NCBI RefSeq assembly: GCF_900176165.1
Contig: NZ_FWWU01000005.1
Span: 354,514-418,513 of the forward strand
Direction: 5' to 3'
Length of the DNA stretch: 64,000 nt
Origin: Deinococcus hopiensis KR-140
GTDB lineage: Bacteria; Deinococcota; Deinococci; Deinococcales; Deinococcaceae
Within the stretch, counting starts at the first letter, position 1. Every line of letters starts with the position of its first letter. Below, piece by piece: positions 16,566-25,116 of the stretch. The position numbers and the translations under genes are program-made. Under the pieces are notes generated by a model. That model worked only from the letters and a program-made list of their open reading frames with translations, was not told the origin of the DNA and did no database searches.

Positions 16566-17813
16566 ATGACGTCCTTCTCCTTCGCCCACGTGGCGGATCT
16601 CCACTTGGACACGCCCTTTTCCGGGCTGGCCAGCGTTAATGAGCAGCTGGCTCAGCGGCTGCGCGACGCGTCCCTGGACGCCTGGGACCGCGTCGTCCAG
16701 GCCTGCGTGGACCGTCAGGTCGCGTTCCTGGTGATCGCGGGCGACATCTATGACTCCGATACGGCCAGCGTGCGCGCGCAACTGCGGTTCCTGCGCGGCC
16801 TGGAGCGTCTCAGCCAGGCGGGCATTCAGAGCTTCATCGTGCACGGCAACCACGACCCCAATGGCGGGCGCTGGTCAGCGGTAGACACGTGGCCCGGAGG
16901 GGTCACCGTGTTTAGCACGCGGGACGTGGAGCACGCCGAAGTGCGGCGGGGCAGTGAGCTCCTCGCGGTGGTGAGCGGCATGAGTTTCCCTGAGCGCCAC
17001 GTCCAGGAGAACCTGGCGCGCCGCTTCCGGCGAACGCCTGGCGACGCCTATCACGTGGCCGTTTTGCATTGCAACGTGGACGGCGACGCGTCGCACGGTG
17101 TGTACGCCCCCTGCACCCTCGAGGACCTGCGCGAAAGCCGGTACGACTACTGGGCGCTTGGGCATATCCACGCGCGGCGGGTTCTGCAGGAGAGCGGCCC
17201 AACGGTGGTGTATCCGGGCAACACGCAGGCGCGCCATCCCAATGAAACGGGCGCCAAGGGCTTTGCGGTGGTGGAGGTCGCCGGCGGGGACATCCGGCTG
17301 GACTGGGTAGACACCGACAGCTGGCGCTTTCAGACGCTGGAGTGCCCGGTGGACGGCCTGACGTCCCTGAGTCAGCTCGGGGAAAGGCTGTCCTCTCAGG
17401 CCCTGGGGTTGGGCCAGGACCGGCCTATGGTGCTGCGCGCGCGGCTCACTGGGCAGGGTCCCCTGCATGGGGAGCTGCACCGGGCTGGCGTTCAGAAGTC
17501 GCTGCTGGAATGGCTGAGGGAGCAGTCGCCGGAGGACCTGTGGTGGGACGACCTGCGGGTACGCACCCGCCCACCCTTTGACCGGGCTGCCCGGTTGCAG
17601 GGCGAGGACTTCACGGCGGATTTCCTGCGTCGGGTGGACGAAACGGACGCCCAGCAGCTGGTGTCGGCCCTGTTGGGCGAGTTGCGCGGCAACACGTCCC
17701 TGGCATCCGTGCAGGACTTCCTGGACCTGGAGGGTCTGCTTGCGGATGCGCCCGGCCTCCTCGCGGAAGCTGAAGCGCTGGCCCTCACGGCGCTGGAAGG
17801 GAAGGGCGCATGA
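16566..17813 (+). CDS. SbcD/YhaO-like metallophosphoesterase DNA nuclease
   Basis: The protein has 415 residues. All five phosphoesterase motifs are present: FAHVADLHLDTPF (Asp-x-His), FLVIAGDIYDSD (Gly-Asp), VHGNHDPNG (GNHD), VLHCNVDGD (His) and ALGHIHARR (Gly-His-x-His). Two metal ions would drive endo- or exonuclease action on DNA ends or hairpins. Family members work with an SMC-like ATPase, and that partner starts at 17810, overlapping this stop by four bases (ATGA). GGGAGG precedes the ATG. YhaO is the closest match in organisation, given the membrane hairpin in the partner. Confidence 0.88.
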   Translation: MTSFSFAHVADLHLDTPFSGLASVNEQLAQRLRDASLDAWDRVVQACVDRQVAFLVIAGDIYDSDTASVRAQLRFLRGLERLSQAGIQSFIVHGNHDPNGGRWSAVDTWPGGVTVFSTRDVEHAEVRRGSELLAVVSGMSFPERHVQENLARRFRRTPGDAYHVAVLHCNVDGDASHGVYAPCTLEDLRESRYDYWALGHIHARRVLQESGPTVVYPGNTQARHPNETGAKGFAVVEVAGGDIRLDWVDTDSWRFQTLECPVDGLTSLSQLGERLSSQALGLGQDRPMVLRARLTGQGPLHGELHRAGVQKSLLEWLREQSPEDLWWDDLRVRTRPPFDRAARLQGEDFTADFLRRVDETDAQQLVSALLGELRGNTSLASVQDFLDLEGLLADAPGLLAEAEALALTALEGKGA

Positions 17814-20800
17814 TCCGGATTGCCCGCGTGCAGGTGGAAGCGTTCCGGGGCCTACGAAACGCCGATTTCACCTTCGATGCCCCGCCTCAGCAGCCGCTTA
17901 CGGTGTTGCTCGGACCGAACGAGGCGGGAAAGTCCACGCTGCTGGAGTTCATCCGTGAGGTGCTGTTCGGTTCGGGTGACGTGCAGGGGAGCGTCATCCT
18001 GGACGCTGGAGGCCGCCGTTACCGGGTGGCCGCTTCAGGCAGGCGGGTGCGACGCGTGCTGGACCTCACGTCCGGTGAGGAATGCCCGCCCGGCACCGCC
18101 CGTGAGCTGCTGGGGGCCATCGACGATCAGGTGTTCCGGAATGTCTTCGCCTTTGGCCTGACGGAACTCCAGACCCTCTCCAGCCTCACCAAACAGGGCG
18201 TGCAGGAACGCATCTTCGCGGCGGGCGTAGCGGGTGCGGGCCCTTCGGCACGGGCAGCGGTGGACGCTCTGGAGCAGGAAACCCAGGAGTACCTCCGCCC
18301 CCGCGCGTCTGGAGCCCGGCTCAACGGTGGGGCGCGGGCGTACGCGGAGCTGCGCAAGTTGCAGCGCGGCGCGCAGGAGCAGGCGGGACGGTACGCCACA
18401 TGGACGCAGGAGCGCGGTGCCCTGCAGGAGGGCATCGAGCGAGACAAGCGTACGCAGGAGGCGCTGGGAACCCGCCAGCAGGACCTCGAACACCTGGTCC
18501 GGCTGTGGCCCGGGTGGGTCGACCGCCTACAGGCCCAGGAGGAGCTGGAAGGCCTGGAAGAACCGCCGCCCGGCGGGGCCGTCCGCCTCCCGGAGCTGCG
18601 CGGCCTCCTGGAACGGCAGGGGAACCTGGAGGGTGAACGCGCCGGACTCCGTGGAGAGCTCGGTGCGTTGCCCGCGCCGTCCGCGGCCCTGCTCACCGCC
18701 CAGCCGGAACTGGAGGCCCTCACCAGCGATCTGGCGGCGCATCGGGAACGCCAGCGGGGTCTGGCGCAGCGGGAGATGGAGATCGGCAGCAGTGGCGAGG
18801 ACCTGACGCGGCAGCGGACGGCGCTCCCCGTGCCGTGGACCCAGGAAGCCTTGGCGGACTTTCACGCTGCGGAGTATGTTCCGCACGTCGACGCCCTGGA
18901 ACGGCGGCTGACTCACGCCGCCGAACGGCACGCGGCGGTGCAGGCTCAGGTGGGCGAAGCGCAGCGCGAGGCGGAGCAGGCGCGGGAGCAACTCGGTCTC
19001 CTGCCACCGCTGGGGTCCCTGGAGGAACCCGCCACGACCGAGGAGGAACACCTGCTGCGGGGGACTGTTGTAGATGCTCAGTCTCGCTTGGATGCGGCCG
19101 TGCAGGCGGCGGACACCCTGAACCCGGACGCGGCGCTGCTCAGCGCCCTGCCTACCCTCCGAGCAACGCTGGAACACGCGCCGCTGCACCTCCTGCAGGA
19201 CCTGCCCCGCCTCCAGCAGGAGGTGCAGCGGCAGGAGGAGCTGCTCCCCAGGATGCTCGCTGAACTGGGCGGTCCGTGGACGGCCGATCGCCTGAGTGCC
19301 CACCGCCGCGAGGACGAGCAGGCCTGGCGCCAGGGTGCGCAGACCTGGGCGCGGAAGCTGGCGGAGGCCCAGCGGGCGGAGGAGGAAGCCGGGCGCACCC
19401 TGACGGCCCGCGAGCAGGCCCTGCGTGAAAGTGAAGTCCGCCTGCAAGGGCACGCGAAGCTCCCAGAGACGGCAGAGCTCGACCGGCAACTGGGTGAGCT
19501 TCAGGCGCAGCATCACCTTGCTGGGTCCGTGCGCACGCGCCTTCAGGTACAACCAGGTGCGCCGGGTACCTCGCGCCCAGCAGCCACCTGGCCCCTGTGG
19601 GTGAGCGTGGCGCTGACGGCCGTGCTGACCCTCTGCGCGTTCCTGGTGCATCCGCTTCTCGCGCTGCTCACGCTCACGTGCGGCCTGGCCCTGGCGTATC
19701 TGCAGCGCCCTGTGACGGCAAGCGGCGCGCCCTCGGCACCACCTGAGCGCGCCGCAGTGCTGCTGCAAGACCTCAAGACGCTGGGCTTGACCGGGCAGGC
19801 GGGACTGGGTGAGGTGCTGGCGCTGGAAGGAGAGCTGAACGGGAAGCTCGCCAGCCTGACGCGCATCCGCGAAGCGGCAGGTCAGCGCGACGACGCGCAG
19901 CGGCGGCATCGGGGAGACCAGACGCTGGTCCAGGAAGCCAGCAAAGCCGTGCAGGACACCCGGGAAAGCCGGGCGGAAGCTGAGCGGAGTTTCGCCACGT
20001 GGGCCGTTGGGCTGGGGTTTGGTCTTGGACGCCCGGAGGAACTCGATGCCGTTTTGCTGCGCGTCACCGCGGCCCGCGACGCCCTCCTGAAAATTCAGGG
20101 ACTTCGGGAGGACCTGCGCAAAACCGCCGGGGACGTGACGGCCTTTCGGGAGCGCTCTGCGGAGCTGTTGATGGCCCTGGGCCGCGCCACCACTGCGGAC
20201 GCGGCGCTGACGGACTTGCGTCAGGCACTGAAGGACGCGGAGGAGGCGGAGCGTCTCGCGGAGCGCCTGGCTTTGGCGCGGCACGCCGTCACAGAACGTC
20301 AGGAGGACGTGGACCGTGAGGCCGTCCGCCTGCAGTCCCTGAGGGAGAAGCTCGCCCAGCAGCGTATGCAGGCCCAGCAACGGGCGCAGTCCGCAGAGCA
20401 GCTTCTCACGCAAAAGCAGGAGACCCTGAAGGACGCGGCGCAGGACCTGGACGGTGCGCAAGCCGAGTGGACCTCGTGGCTGAGGGCGCAGGAGCTGCCG
20501 CCGCTGTCCCCGGCCCAGATGCGCGTCTTGCTCGAACGCCTGCAACGCGCCGCTGATACGGCCCGACAAGTCCTGGACAAAGGAGCGCAACTCGTCCAGC
20601 TGCAGGTGGCGGTCCGGGCCTTCGAGGAGCGTATGGCAGAGGTGGTGACCCGCGCGACGGGTGCTCCCTCGGTTCAAGGTGCCCAGGACCTCCTCGCGAC
20701 CCTGGAAGCGGCCCGGCAGGCCTCCGAGATCAGCGAACGCCGGCAGGATCTGACGGTTCGGCTGGCGGGACTGGACCGGCAGTGCGGTGAAGTTCAGCGC

Positions 20801-21901
20801 GCCGTCACGACCATTCTGGAGGAATGCGGTGCGCCGGACCTGCACACCCTGGAGCACTGGGAGGTGCTGCGGGAACGGCGGGCCATTCTGCGAACACGGG
20901 TTCTGGAGGCTGAACGGGACCTGCACCTCCTCGGAGGGCAACGCGCTTCCGAACTGCGTGCCGAACTCGACCTCGCCCAGCCGGGCGAGTGGCACTCGGA
21001 GCTCGAGCGGATCAGCGGGCAGCGGCAAGCGCTCGCTGAACGCCAGGATGAGCGGTACCGCCGGGACGCGGAGCTCGCGTTAGAACTCAGGCAGCTGGCG
21101 GACTCCCCGACCTCCGCCAACGTCGGGCAGTTCCTGGAAAACCAGCGGGAGCAGCTGCGTCAGGACGCGCGCGCCTGGCTGGTTCGCCGCCTTGCCGGGG
21201 AACTCCTGAGCACCACGTTGAGGGAATACGAGCGCACGAAGGGACCGGAGGTGCTGCGGCACGCCTCGGAGGTGTTCTCGCACATTACCGGTGGACGTTA
21301 TGTGGCCGTGCGTCAGGTGGAAGGTAGCGCCGCATTCCGGGCGGTGACCGAGCGCGATGAGCTGGTGGACATTGACCAGCTGAGCCGCGGCACGCAGGAG
21401 CAGCTGTACCTCTCGGTGCGCCTGGGCCTGGCGCGTACCCTCGGGCAGCGGACCGCGAAAGTGCCGCTGCTCATGGACGACATCCTGGTCAATGCCGATC
21501 CGGAACGCGCCGCGAGTGTGGCCGCGGCACTCGCAGAAGTCGCGCGTGAGCACCAGGTGCTGTACCTCACCTGCCACCCGAGCAGCGCCGACCAGCTCCG
21601 TACCGCCGCGCCGGACGCTCAGCTGCTCACCTTGCCGCGGCTCATGGGGACGATGCCTCCCTTACGGCCAGCAGCGCGGGGGGAGGCAGCCGCTTCCGCC
21701 GTTCAGCAATTCCTGGAGGAAAAGGGCCAACCGTGCACCATAGCGGAACTCGAAGGGGCCCTTACGCCAATGACCCAGGTGGAGATTCGCGCGCAACTGC
21801 AGGTCATGCAGGACAGCGGACTCATTGAAAAGACTGGACAGAAACGCGGAACCCGCTACGCCCTGAAGGTGGGAAATCTCGCGCCCTCTGTCCTGGCGTA
21901 A
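17810..21901 (+). CDS. YhaN/SbcC-like SMC-type ATPase with membrane hairpin and C-terminal winged helix
   Basis: The protein has 1363 residues. Walker A (GPNEAGKSTLLEF, about residues 35-47) and the signature plus Walker B (LSRGTQEQLYLSVRLGLA, then VPLLMDDILVNAD, about 1190-1230) close the ATPase head. Between them lie two long Glu/Gln/Arg-rich coiled coils. At about 594-640 the arm is interrupted by two hydrophobic segments (LWVSVALTAVLTLCAFLV and LLALLTLTCGLALAYL), as in YhaN and unlike soluble SbcC. After Walker B, residues about 1294-1357 resemble a winged helix (IAELEGALTPMTQVEIRAQL, then KRGTRYAL). With the nuclease encoded just upstream it would tether DNA-end processing to the membrane. 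Confidence 0.85.
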   Translation: MIRIARVQVEAFRGLRNADFTFDAPPQQPLTVLLGPNEAGKSTLLEFIREVLFGSGDVQGSVILDAGGRRYRVAASGRRVRRVLDLTSGEECPPGTARELLGAIDDQVFRNVFAFGLTELQTLSSLTKQGVQERIFAAGVAGAGPSARAAVDALEQETQEYLRPRASGARLNGGARAYAELRKLQRGAQEQAGRYATWTQERGALQEGIERDKRTQEALGTRQQDLEHLVRLWPGWVDRLQAQEELEGLEEPPPGGAVRLPELRGLLERQGNLEGERAGLRGELGALPAPSAALLTAQPELEALTSDLAAHRERQRGLAQREMEIGSSGEDLTRQRTALPVPWTQEALADFHAAEYVPHVDALERRLTHAAERHAAVQAQVGEAQREAEQAREQLGLLPPLGSLEEPATTEEEHLLRGTVVDAQSRLDAAVQAADTLNPDAALLSALPTLRATLEHAPLHLLQDLPRLQQEVQRQEELLPRMLAELGGPWTADRLSAHRREDEQAWRQGAQTWARKLAEAQRAEEEAGRTLTAREQALRESEVRLQGHAKLPETAELDRQLGELQAQHHLAGSVRTRLQVQPGAPGTSRPAATWPLWVSVALTAVLTLCAFLVHPLLALLTLTCGLALAYLQRPVTASGAPSAPPERAAVLLQDLKTLGLTGQAGLGEVLALEGELNGKLASLTRIREAAGQRDDAQRRHRGDQTLVQEASKAVQDTRESRAEAERSFATWAVGLGFGLGRPEELDAVLLRVTAARDALLKIQGLREDLRKTAGDVTAFRERSAELLMALGRATTADAALTDLRQALKDAEEAERLAERLALARHAVTERQEDVDREAVRLQSLREKLAQQRMQAQQRAQSAEQLLTQKQETLKDAAQDLDGAQAEWTSWLRAQELPPLSPAQMRVLLERLQRAADTARQVLDKGAQLVQLQVAVRAFEERMAEVVTRATGAPSVQGAQDLLATLEAARQASEISERRQDLTVRLAGLDRQCGEVQRAVTTILEECGAPDLHTLEHWEVLRERRAILRTRVLEAERDLHLLGGQRASELRAELDLAQPGEWHSELERISGQRQALAERQDERYRRDAELALELRQLADSPTSANVGQFLENQREQLRQDARAWLVRRLAGELLSTTLREYERTKGPEVLRHASEVFSHITGGRYVAVRQVEGSAAFRAVTERDELVDIDQLSRGTQEQLYLSVRLGLARTLGQRTAKVPLLMDDILVNADPERAASVAAALAEVAREHQVLYLTCHPSSADQLRTAAPDAQLLTLPRLMGTMPPLRPAARGEAAASAVQQFLEEKGQPCTIAELEGALTPMTQVEIRAQLQVMQDSGLIEKTGQKRGTRYALKVGNLAPSVLA

Positions 21902-22132
21902 AGCGGGGCGGCCTGACGCTCCGGTTGCCTCACAAGGGTATGGCCGCAAGGCCATTCTCGAAGGGCAAGCCCAGGCGCTGGTGGGGCTGTGACGGACTGG
22001 AAGACTGCTGTTCTCCCTGCCTCTTGTTGGCAGGTCAAAGACCTCAGGGAGCAAAGGAGTTGTTCTGCATCCCAGACCTCGCACCTGGGTCTCTTGCAAA
22101 GGTAATAAACGGATGGCCTGACGCCTTCCCGT

Positions 22133-23176
22133 TCAGAATGGGCGCCCAGACGTTGGGCGCCCGTTCCAACTTCGGGATTGCCACTCCCGCAGCCGCTCCC
22201 AGAGGCGGTACAGGAACGTCCAGCGCTCCTGCGCTGACCCGCCGGTCTCCCGCATCAAGGACTCACGCAACGGGTGATGGCTGTCAATGAGGTAGGAATT
22301 CCGCCGGTGCAGTCTCTCCAGGAAACGTCGATCAGGGATGGCATCGAACTTCCCGCCCGGTCCGGCATTGCATTCCGCACACGCCAGCACCAGGTTCCAC
22401 ACACCATTCAGGTCTGTGTCCGTGAGCCGGAAGCCCAAACTCCAGGGGAAGAAGTGATCGACATGGCTGAGCACCGTGTCGTTCAGATCCACCTCCGCGA
22501 AGCAGTAAAAGCAGCGGCCTTTCTGATAACCGCTGAGGGCAGGCCGAAACTTTGTGAGGGCTTTTCTGGTCTGATGCCGCCACGGCACGAGGACCAGCTC
22601 CTCGGAGCTTGAATCGAAGGCGATCCGGCGCGCCTCCCGGTGTCCTTCTCGGGTCTGGGTCCAGGCATGCTCGACCAGATGCCACCGGGCCTCGGTCTCG
22701 TGGGTGAGCTGGCCGCGTTGGTCGGCGGACAAGGAGAGGAGTTCGTCGGTCAGGACCAGACGACGCGGTTTGCGTTCCTGCACGTAGAACTGAACGCTCG
22801 ATTCACCCCCTGGGAGGCGGTGGTACAGATCGAGCACATACCGGAAGGCGTGCTGCGCGGTGACTGCATGGAACTCCTCCAGGTTCATTTGCCCGTCGAG
22901 ATGGGCCTGAGCCGCGTCGAGGAAGACGCTGCTGCGCATGGTGCCCTGGACTTTGCCCGCCCGCACATGCCTCAGAATATGTCCGGCAAAATGTGGCGCC
23001 AGCTCATGAAGCGTGACAGAGGTGTACTGCTGCTCAGCAAGGTCTAGAAGTGCACGGGTCAGCGCGAACTTATAGGAGGCCGTGTTCTCGCCAAACAGCA
23101 CGATGCCGCGCATATACGTCGCCTCATCAGGCCCAGATTGGATAAAGCCCTGATAGCCCTGAGGCGCTTCTGACAT
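22133..23176 (-). CDS. HNH endonuclease-type protein
   Basis: Starting at the ATG at 23174-23176 (Shine-Dalgarno GTGGAG) gives 347 residues; a longer frame to 23359 looks spurious. The C-terminal third holds the HNH module: GRCFYCFAEV and LACAECNAGPGGKF supply two zinc CxxC pairs, and SHVDHFFPWSL carries the Asp-His of the active site. The N-terminal two thirds are helical and not recognised; they may sense a trigger or bind DNA. It faces leftwards, opposite its neighbours, so it is its own transcription unit. HNH proteins with such N-terminal parts are common in defence regions. Its target is unknown. Confidence 0.75.
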   Translation of the reverse strand: MSEAPQGYQGFIQSGPDEATYMRGIVLFGENTASYKFALTRALLDLAEQQYTSVTLHELAPHFAGHILRHVRAGKVQGTMRSSVFLDAAQAHLDGQMNLEEFHAVTAQHAFRYVLDLYHRLPGGESSVQFYVQERKPRRLVLTDELLSLSADQRGQLTHETEARWHLVEHAWTQTREGHREARRIAFDSSSEELVLVPWRHQTRKALTKFRPALSGYQKGRCFYCFAEVDLNDTVLSHVDHFFPWSLGFRLTDTDLNGVWNLVLACAECNAGPGGKFDAIPDRRFLERLHRRNSYLIDSHHPLRESLMRETGGSAQERWTFLYRLWERLREWQSRSWNGRPTSGRPF

Positions 23177-23229
23177 GACTCCACCATAGGCAAGACCTTG
23201 GAGGCCATCAACGGAAATCCTATAAGGCC

Positions 23230-23535
23230 GTGACGTACGAGAAGCTGGCCCGAGACCGCATCCCCGACATATGGACAGACTTGCAGCGCGCGGGTTCTCT
23301 GGCGGTACGTAGCTGCAATCCCTCCTGTCCAAACTGGTGGGAGAAGCGTAGGCGACCAAGGGCGCCTCTGCTGAGGAGCAAGCAGAAAAACTGGTAGGCG
23401 TTCTGGAGGTGGTGGGCGCCCTGTTCGTGGCTCAGGAGGTTTCTGAAGCGCAGGTGCGCGAGGTCGCGCGGTAGAAGCGCGAAGTCCGTGCAGGGTTTGC
23501 TCAGGACATCTTTTTGGTGAAGTCAGTTCGTAGGT
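23230..23535 (+). pseudogene. Phosphoribosyl-ATP pyrophosphohydrolase-like protein, decayed
   Basis: A GTG opens TYEKLARDRIPDIW, the typical start of a small MazG-like family. After a frameshift the sequence continues LLSKLVGEA, a stop, then AEEQAEKLVGVLEVVGALFV, a second stop, and REVRAGFAQDIFLVKS. The order matches the family (K-L-V-R-D-[KR]-I-P, L-x-K-L-x-E-E, the ExxE-like helix, and GGF-x-x-x-[IV]-x-L). One frameshift and two stops show it is dead. Its end overlaps the tail of the NERD gene on the other strand. Confidence 0.65.
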
Positions 23536-24509
23536 CGCGGCCCAGGATTGGTGAAGTACTCCGCAGAGGTGGCACAGGTCGCACATTCCCGGTAGAAACT
23601 CGCACCACTCTTGCGGGTCCGGGCCTGCGCACTACAGGTGGGGCAGGTCAGCTTGATGGGCGTACTCCCACCGCAACTTCTGCACTTGAAGTAGTAGTTG
23701 TGTCCGAACTTGATCTCGAGGTCCGCACTCCTGCATTTGTTGCACGTAAAGGTCTGCGCAGCTGGACCTGAGGCCTGGCTGGGTCCGGTTGGGACGTTCA
23801 GCGAAGGCGCGGGAGGCGGGGAGGCCACATCGCGGCGTTCAGCTGGAAATTGTTCCCGCTCCTTGTGCTTGGCCTGTAGGAAGGCGCTGACGCGTGTGAA
23901 CTCTTCCGGCGAGAGGTTGAACCCCATGTCGTCGGCTCGCGTCTCCGTACTGAGGAGACTTGCCGCACGCCCGTGCTCGGCAATCAGCTCCTTGATGCGG
24001 TCGGGGATCTGGTCCGCCTTCTTCACATCGGAAAGCTTGCCGCTGGCCTGCACCACACCGCTGTCGCTGATGGCCACCACAGCGTCAATGATGAAGAGCT
24101 TGAACTCGCCTTGCTTCAAGCCAAAGAGGATCTTGTTCCGAAGCTCCGCCTTATGGGCCTGCAGGAGGGCCCGTAACAAATCCCCCTGCCGTCTGGCCTG
24201 GAGCACAGGAGAGGGCATCCCGCTCCAGCGCCCGTTCCACTGACGCGCCCATTCGTCACGTTCATTGATGCGGACGCTGCTTGTGACGCTCTTGCTCTCG
24301 ACAATGACGAAGCCGGCCCGGTGGAAAATCAGGTGGTCTATCTGCGCCACCTCACCGTCATGTTCGAGGCGAAGATTGTTGAAAACGTGCACACTCTGGT
24401 TCTCCCCGAAGGCACGCTTTAAATAGTGGGCCATCTGCCGCTCAGCTTCGTCTCCAGCACGCTGAAACCGGTCAGAGGTTGGTTGGGGAAGGGAATCCTT
24501 GACGATCAT
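23523..24509 (-). CDS. NERD-domain protein with C-terminal zinc-ribbon-like cysteines
   Basis: The ATG at 24507-24509 gives 328 residues; the frame extends to a TTG at 24746 but that extra part lacks domain character. The N-terminal 150 residues are a NERD domain: EAERQMAHYLKRAFGENQSV, then EVAQIDHLIFHRAGFVIVES with the Lys of ESKSV, a nuclease-like arrangement. The C-terminus has two cysteine pairs and more (CNKCRSADLE, FKCRSCGG, CPTCSAQ, CATC), which should bind zinc. NERD proteins are linked to DNA processing and often sit near nucleases and helicases, as here. The 346 bp between it and the next gene hold no evident gene. Confidence 0.8.
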   Translation of the reverse strand: MIVKDSLPQPTSDRFQRAGDEAERQMAHYLKRAFGENQSVHVFNNLRLEHDGEVAQIDHLIFHRAGFVIVESKSVTSSVRINERDEWARQWNGRWSGMPSPVLQARRQGDLLRALLQAHKAELRNKILFGLKQGEFKLFIIDAVVAISDSGVVQASGKLSDVKKADQIPDRIKELIAEHGRAASLLSTETRADDMGFNLSPEEFTRVSAFLQAKHKEREQFPAERRDVASPPPAPSLNVPTGPSQASGPAAQTFTCNKCRSADLEIKFGHNYYFKCRSCGGSTPIKLTCPTCSAQARTRKSGASFYRECATCATSAEYFTNPGPRPTN

Positions 24510-24855
24510 GGATGGTCTCAGCTTAGTGGCCTGATTGAGAACGAGATTGGAAGGTGGCAACCCATCAGGACTGTACTGACCGCAAGGAAAAAACAGCGGC
24601 AACGAAGGTCCCCTCTCCAAAACTCTGCAGGTACCTCTCCACCGCACCCACAGCGGGGACCGGGCGAGGTTGCCTTCCAGGAGTGATGGCACGGCAGTCG
24701 GAGAGTCCCCGAACAATGAGGCGAACTTAATGCCATGCCAGAACAATTGCGGTATCCCTTCGCAGACCGCGTCAGAATGTGACGCACCCCGTACCTCTTG
24801 CGGCTGTCAGTCGTTGGCGTGCCAGTCCGTGACACTCCTGTCAGGAGGTCCGCGC

Positions 24856-25116
24856 ATGAATGAAGTGATGATCACCGGGCATGCTGTTGAGCGGTTCCAG
24901 GAGCGGTTCGCTGGGAACCTGAGTTGGGAAGGTGCGCAGGAACGGCTCAACCGTCTGCTTCGGCGCGCCCGGTTCTCGGGGGTCCGCCCGGGACACGCGA
25001 GGCTGTACAGCCTCGGTGAGATGCGCTTCCTCGTGCAGGACGGCGCGCTCATTACCGTATACCGGCAGCAGTACACGCCCGTGCCGCCCACCGAAGACCT
25101 CTGGTGCGCTGCGTGA
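24856..25116 (+). CDS. Small conserved protein leading the AddBA string
   Basis: The protein has 86 residues from an ATG preceded at good spacing by AGGAGG. It starts MNEVMITGHAVERFQERFAG, a start seen in small phage and plasmid proteins of unknown role, and ends in a strand-rich part (YSLGEMRFLVQDGALITVY). Its stop overlaps the GTG of the AddB-like gene (GTGA), so it heads the operon and may regulate or assist the helicase-nuclease. A decayed relative lies at 7629-7860, next to nadV rather than addB. Function is not known. Confidence 0.75.
   Translation: MNEVMITGHAVERFQERFAGNLSWEGAQERLNRLLRRARFSGVRPGHARLYSLGEMRFLVQDGALITVYRQQYTPVPPTEDLWCAA

Noticed and set aside
22140..22162. GGGCGCCCA hairpin as a terminator of the HNH gene
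   Set aside because: It lies within the last codons of that gene rather than after the stop, and no T run follows on either side.
24510..24746. N-terminal extension of the NERD protein to the TTG at 24746
   Set aside because: The extra 79 residues have no domain character, and an ATG directly before the NERD domain is available.
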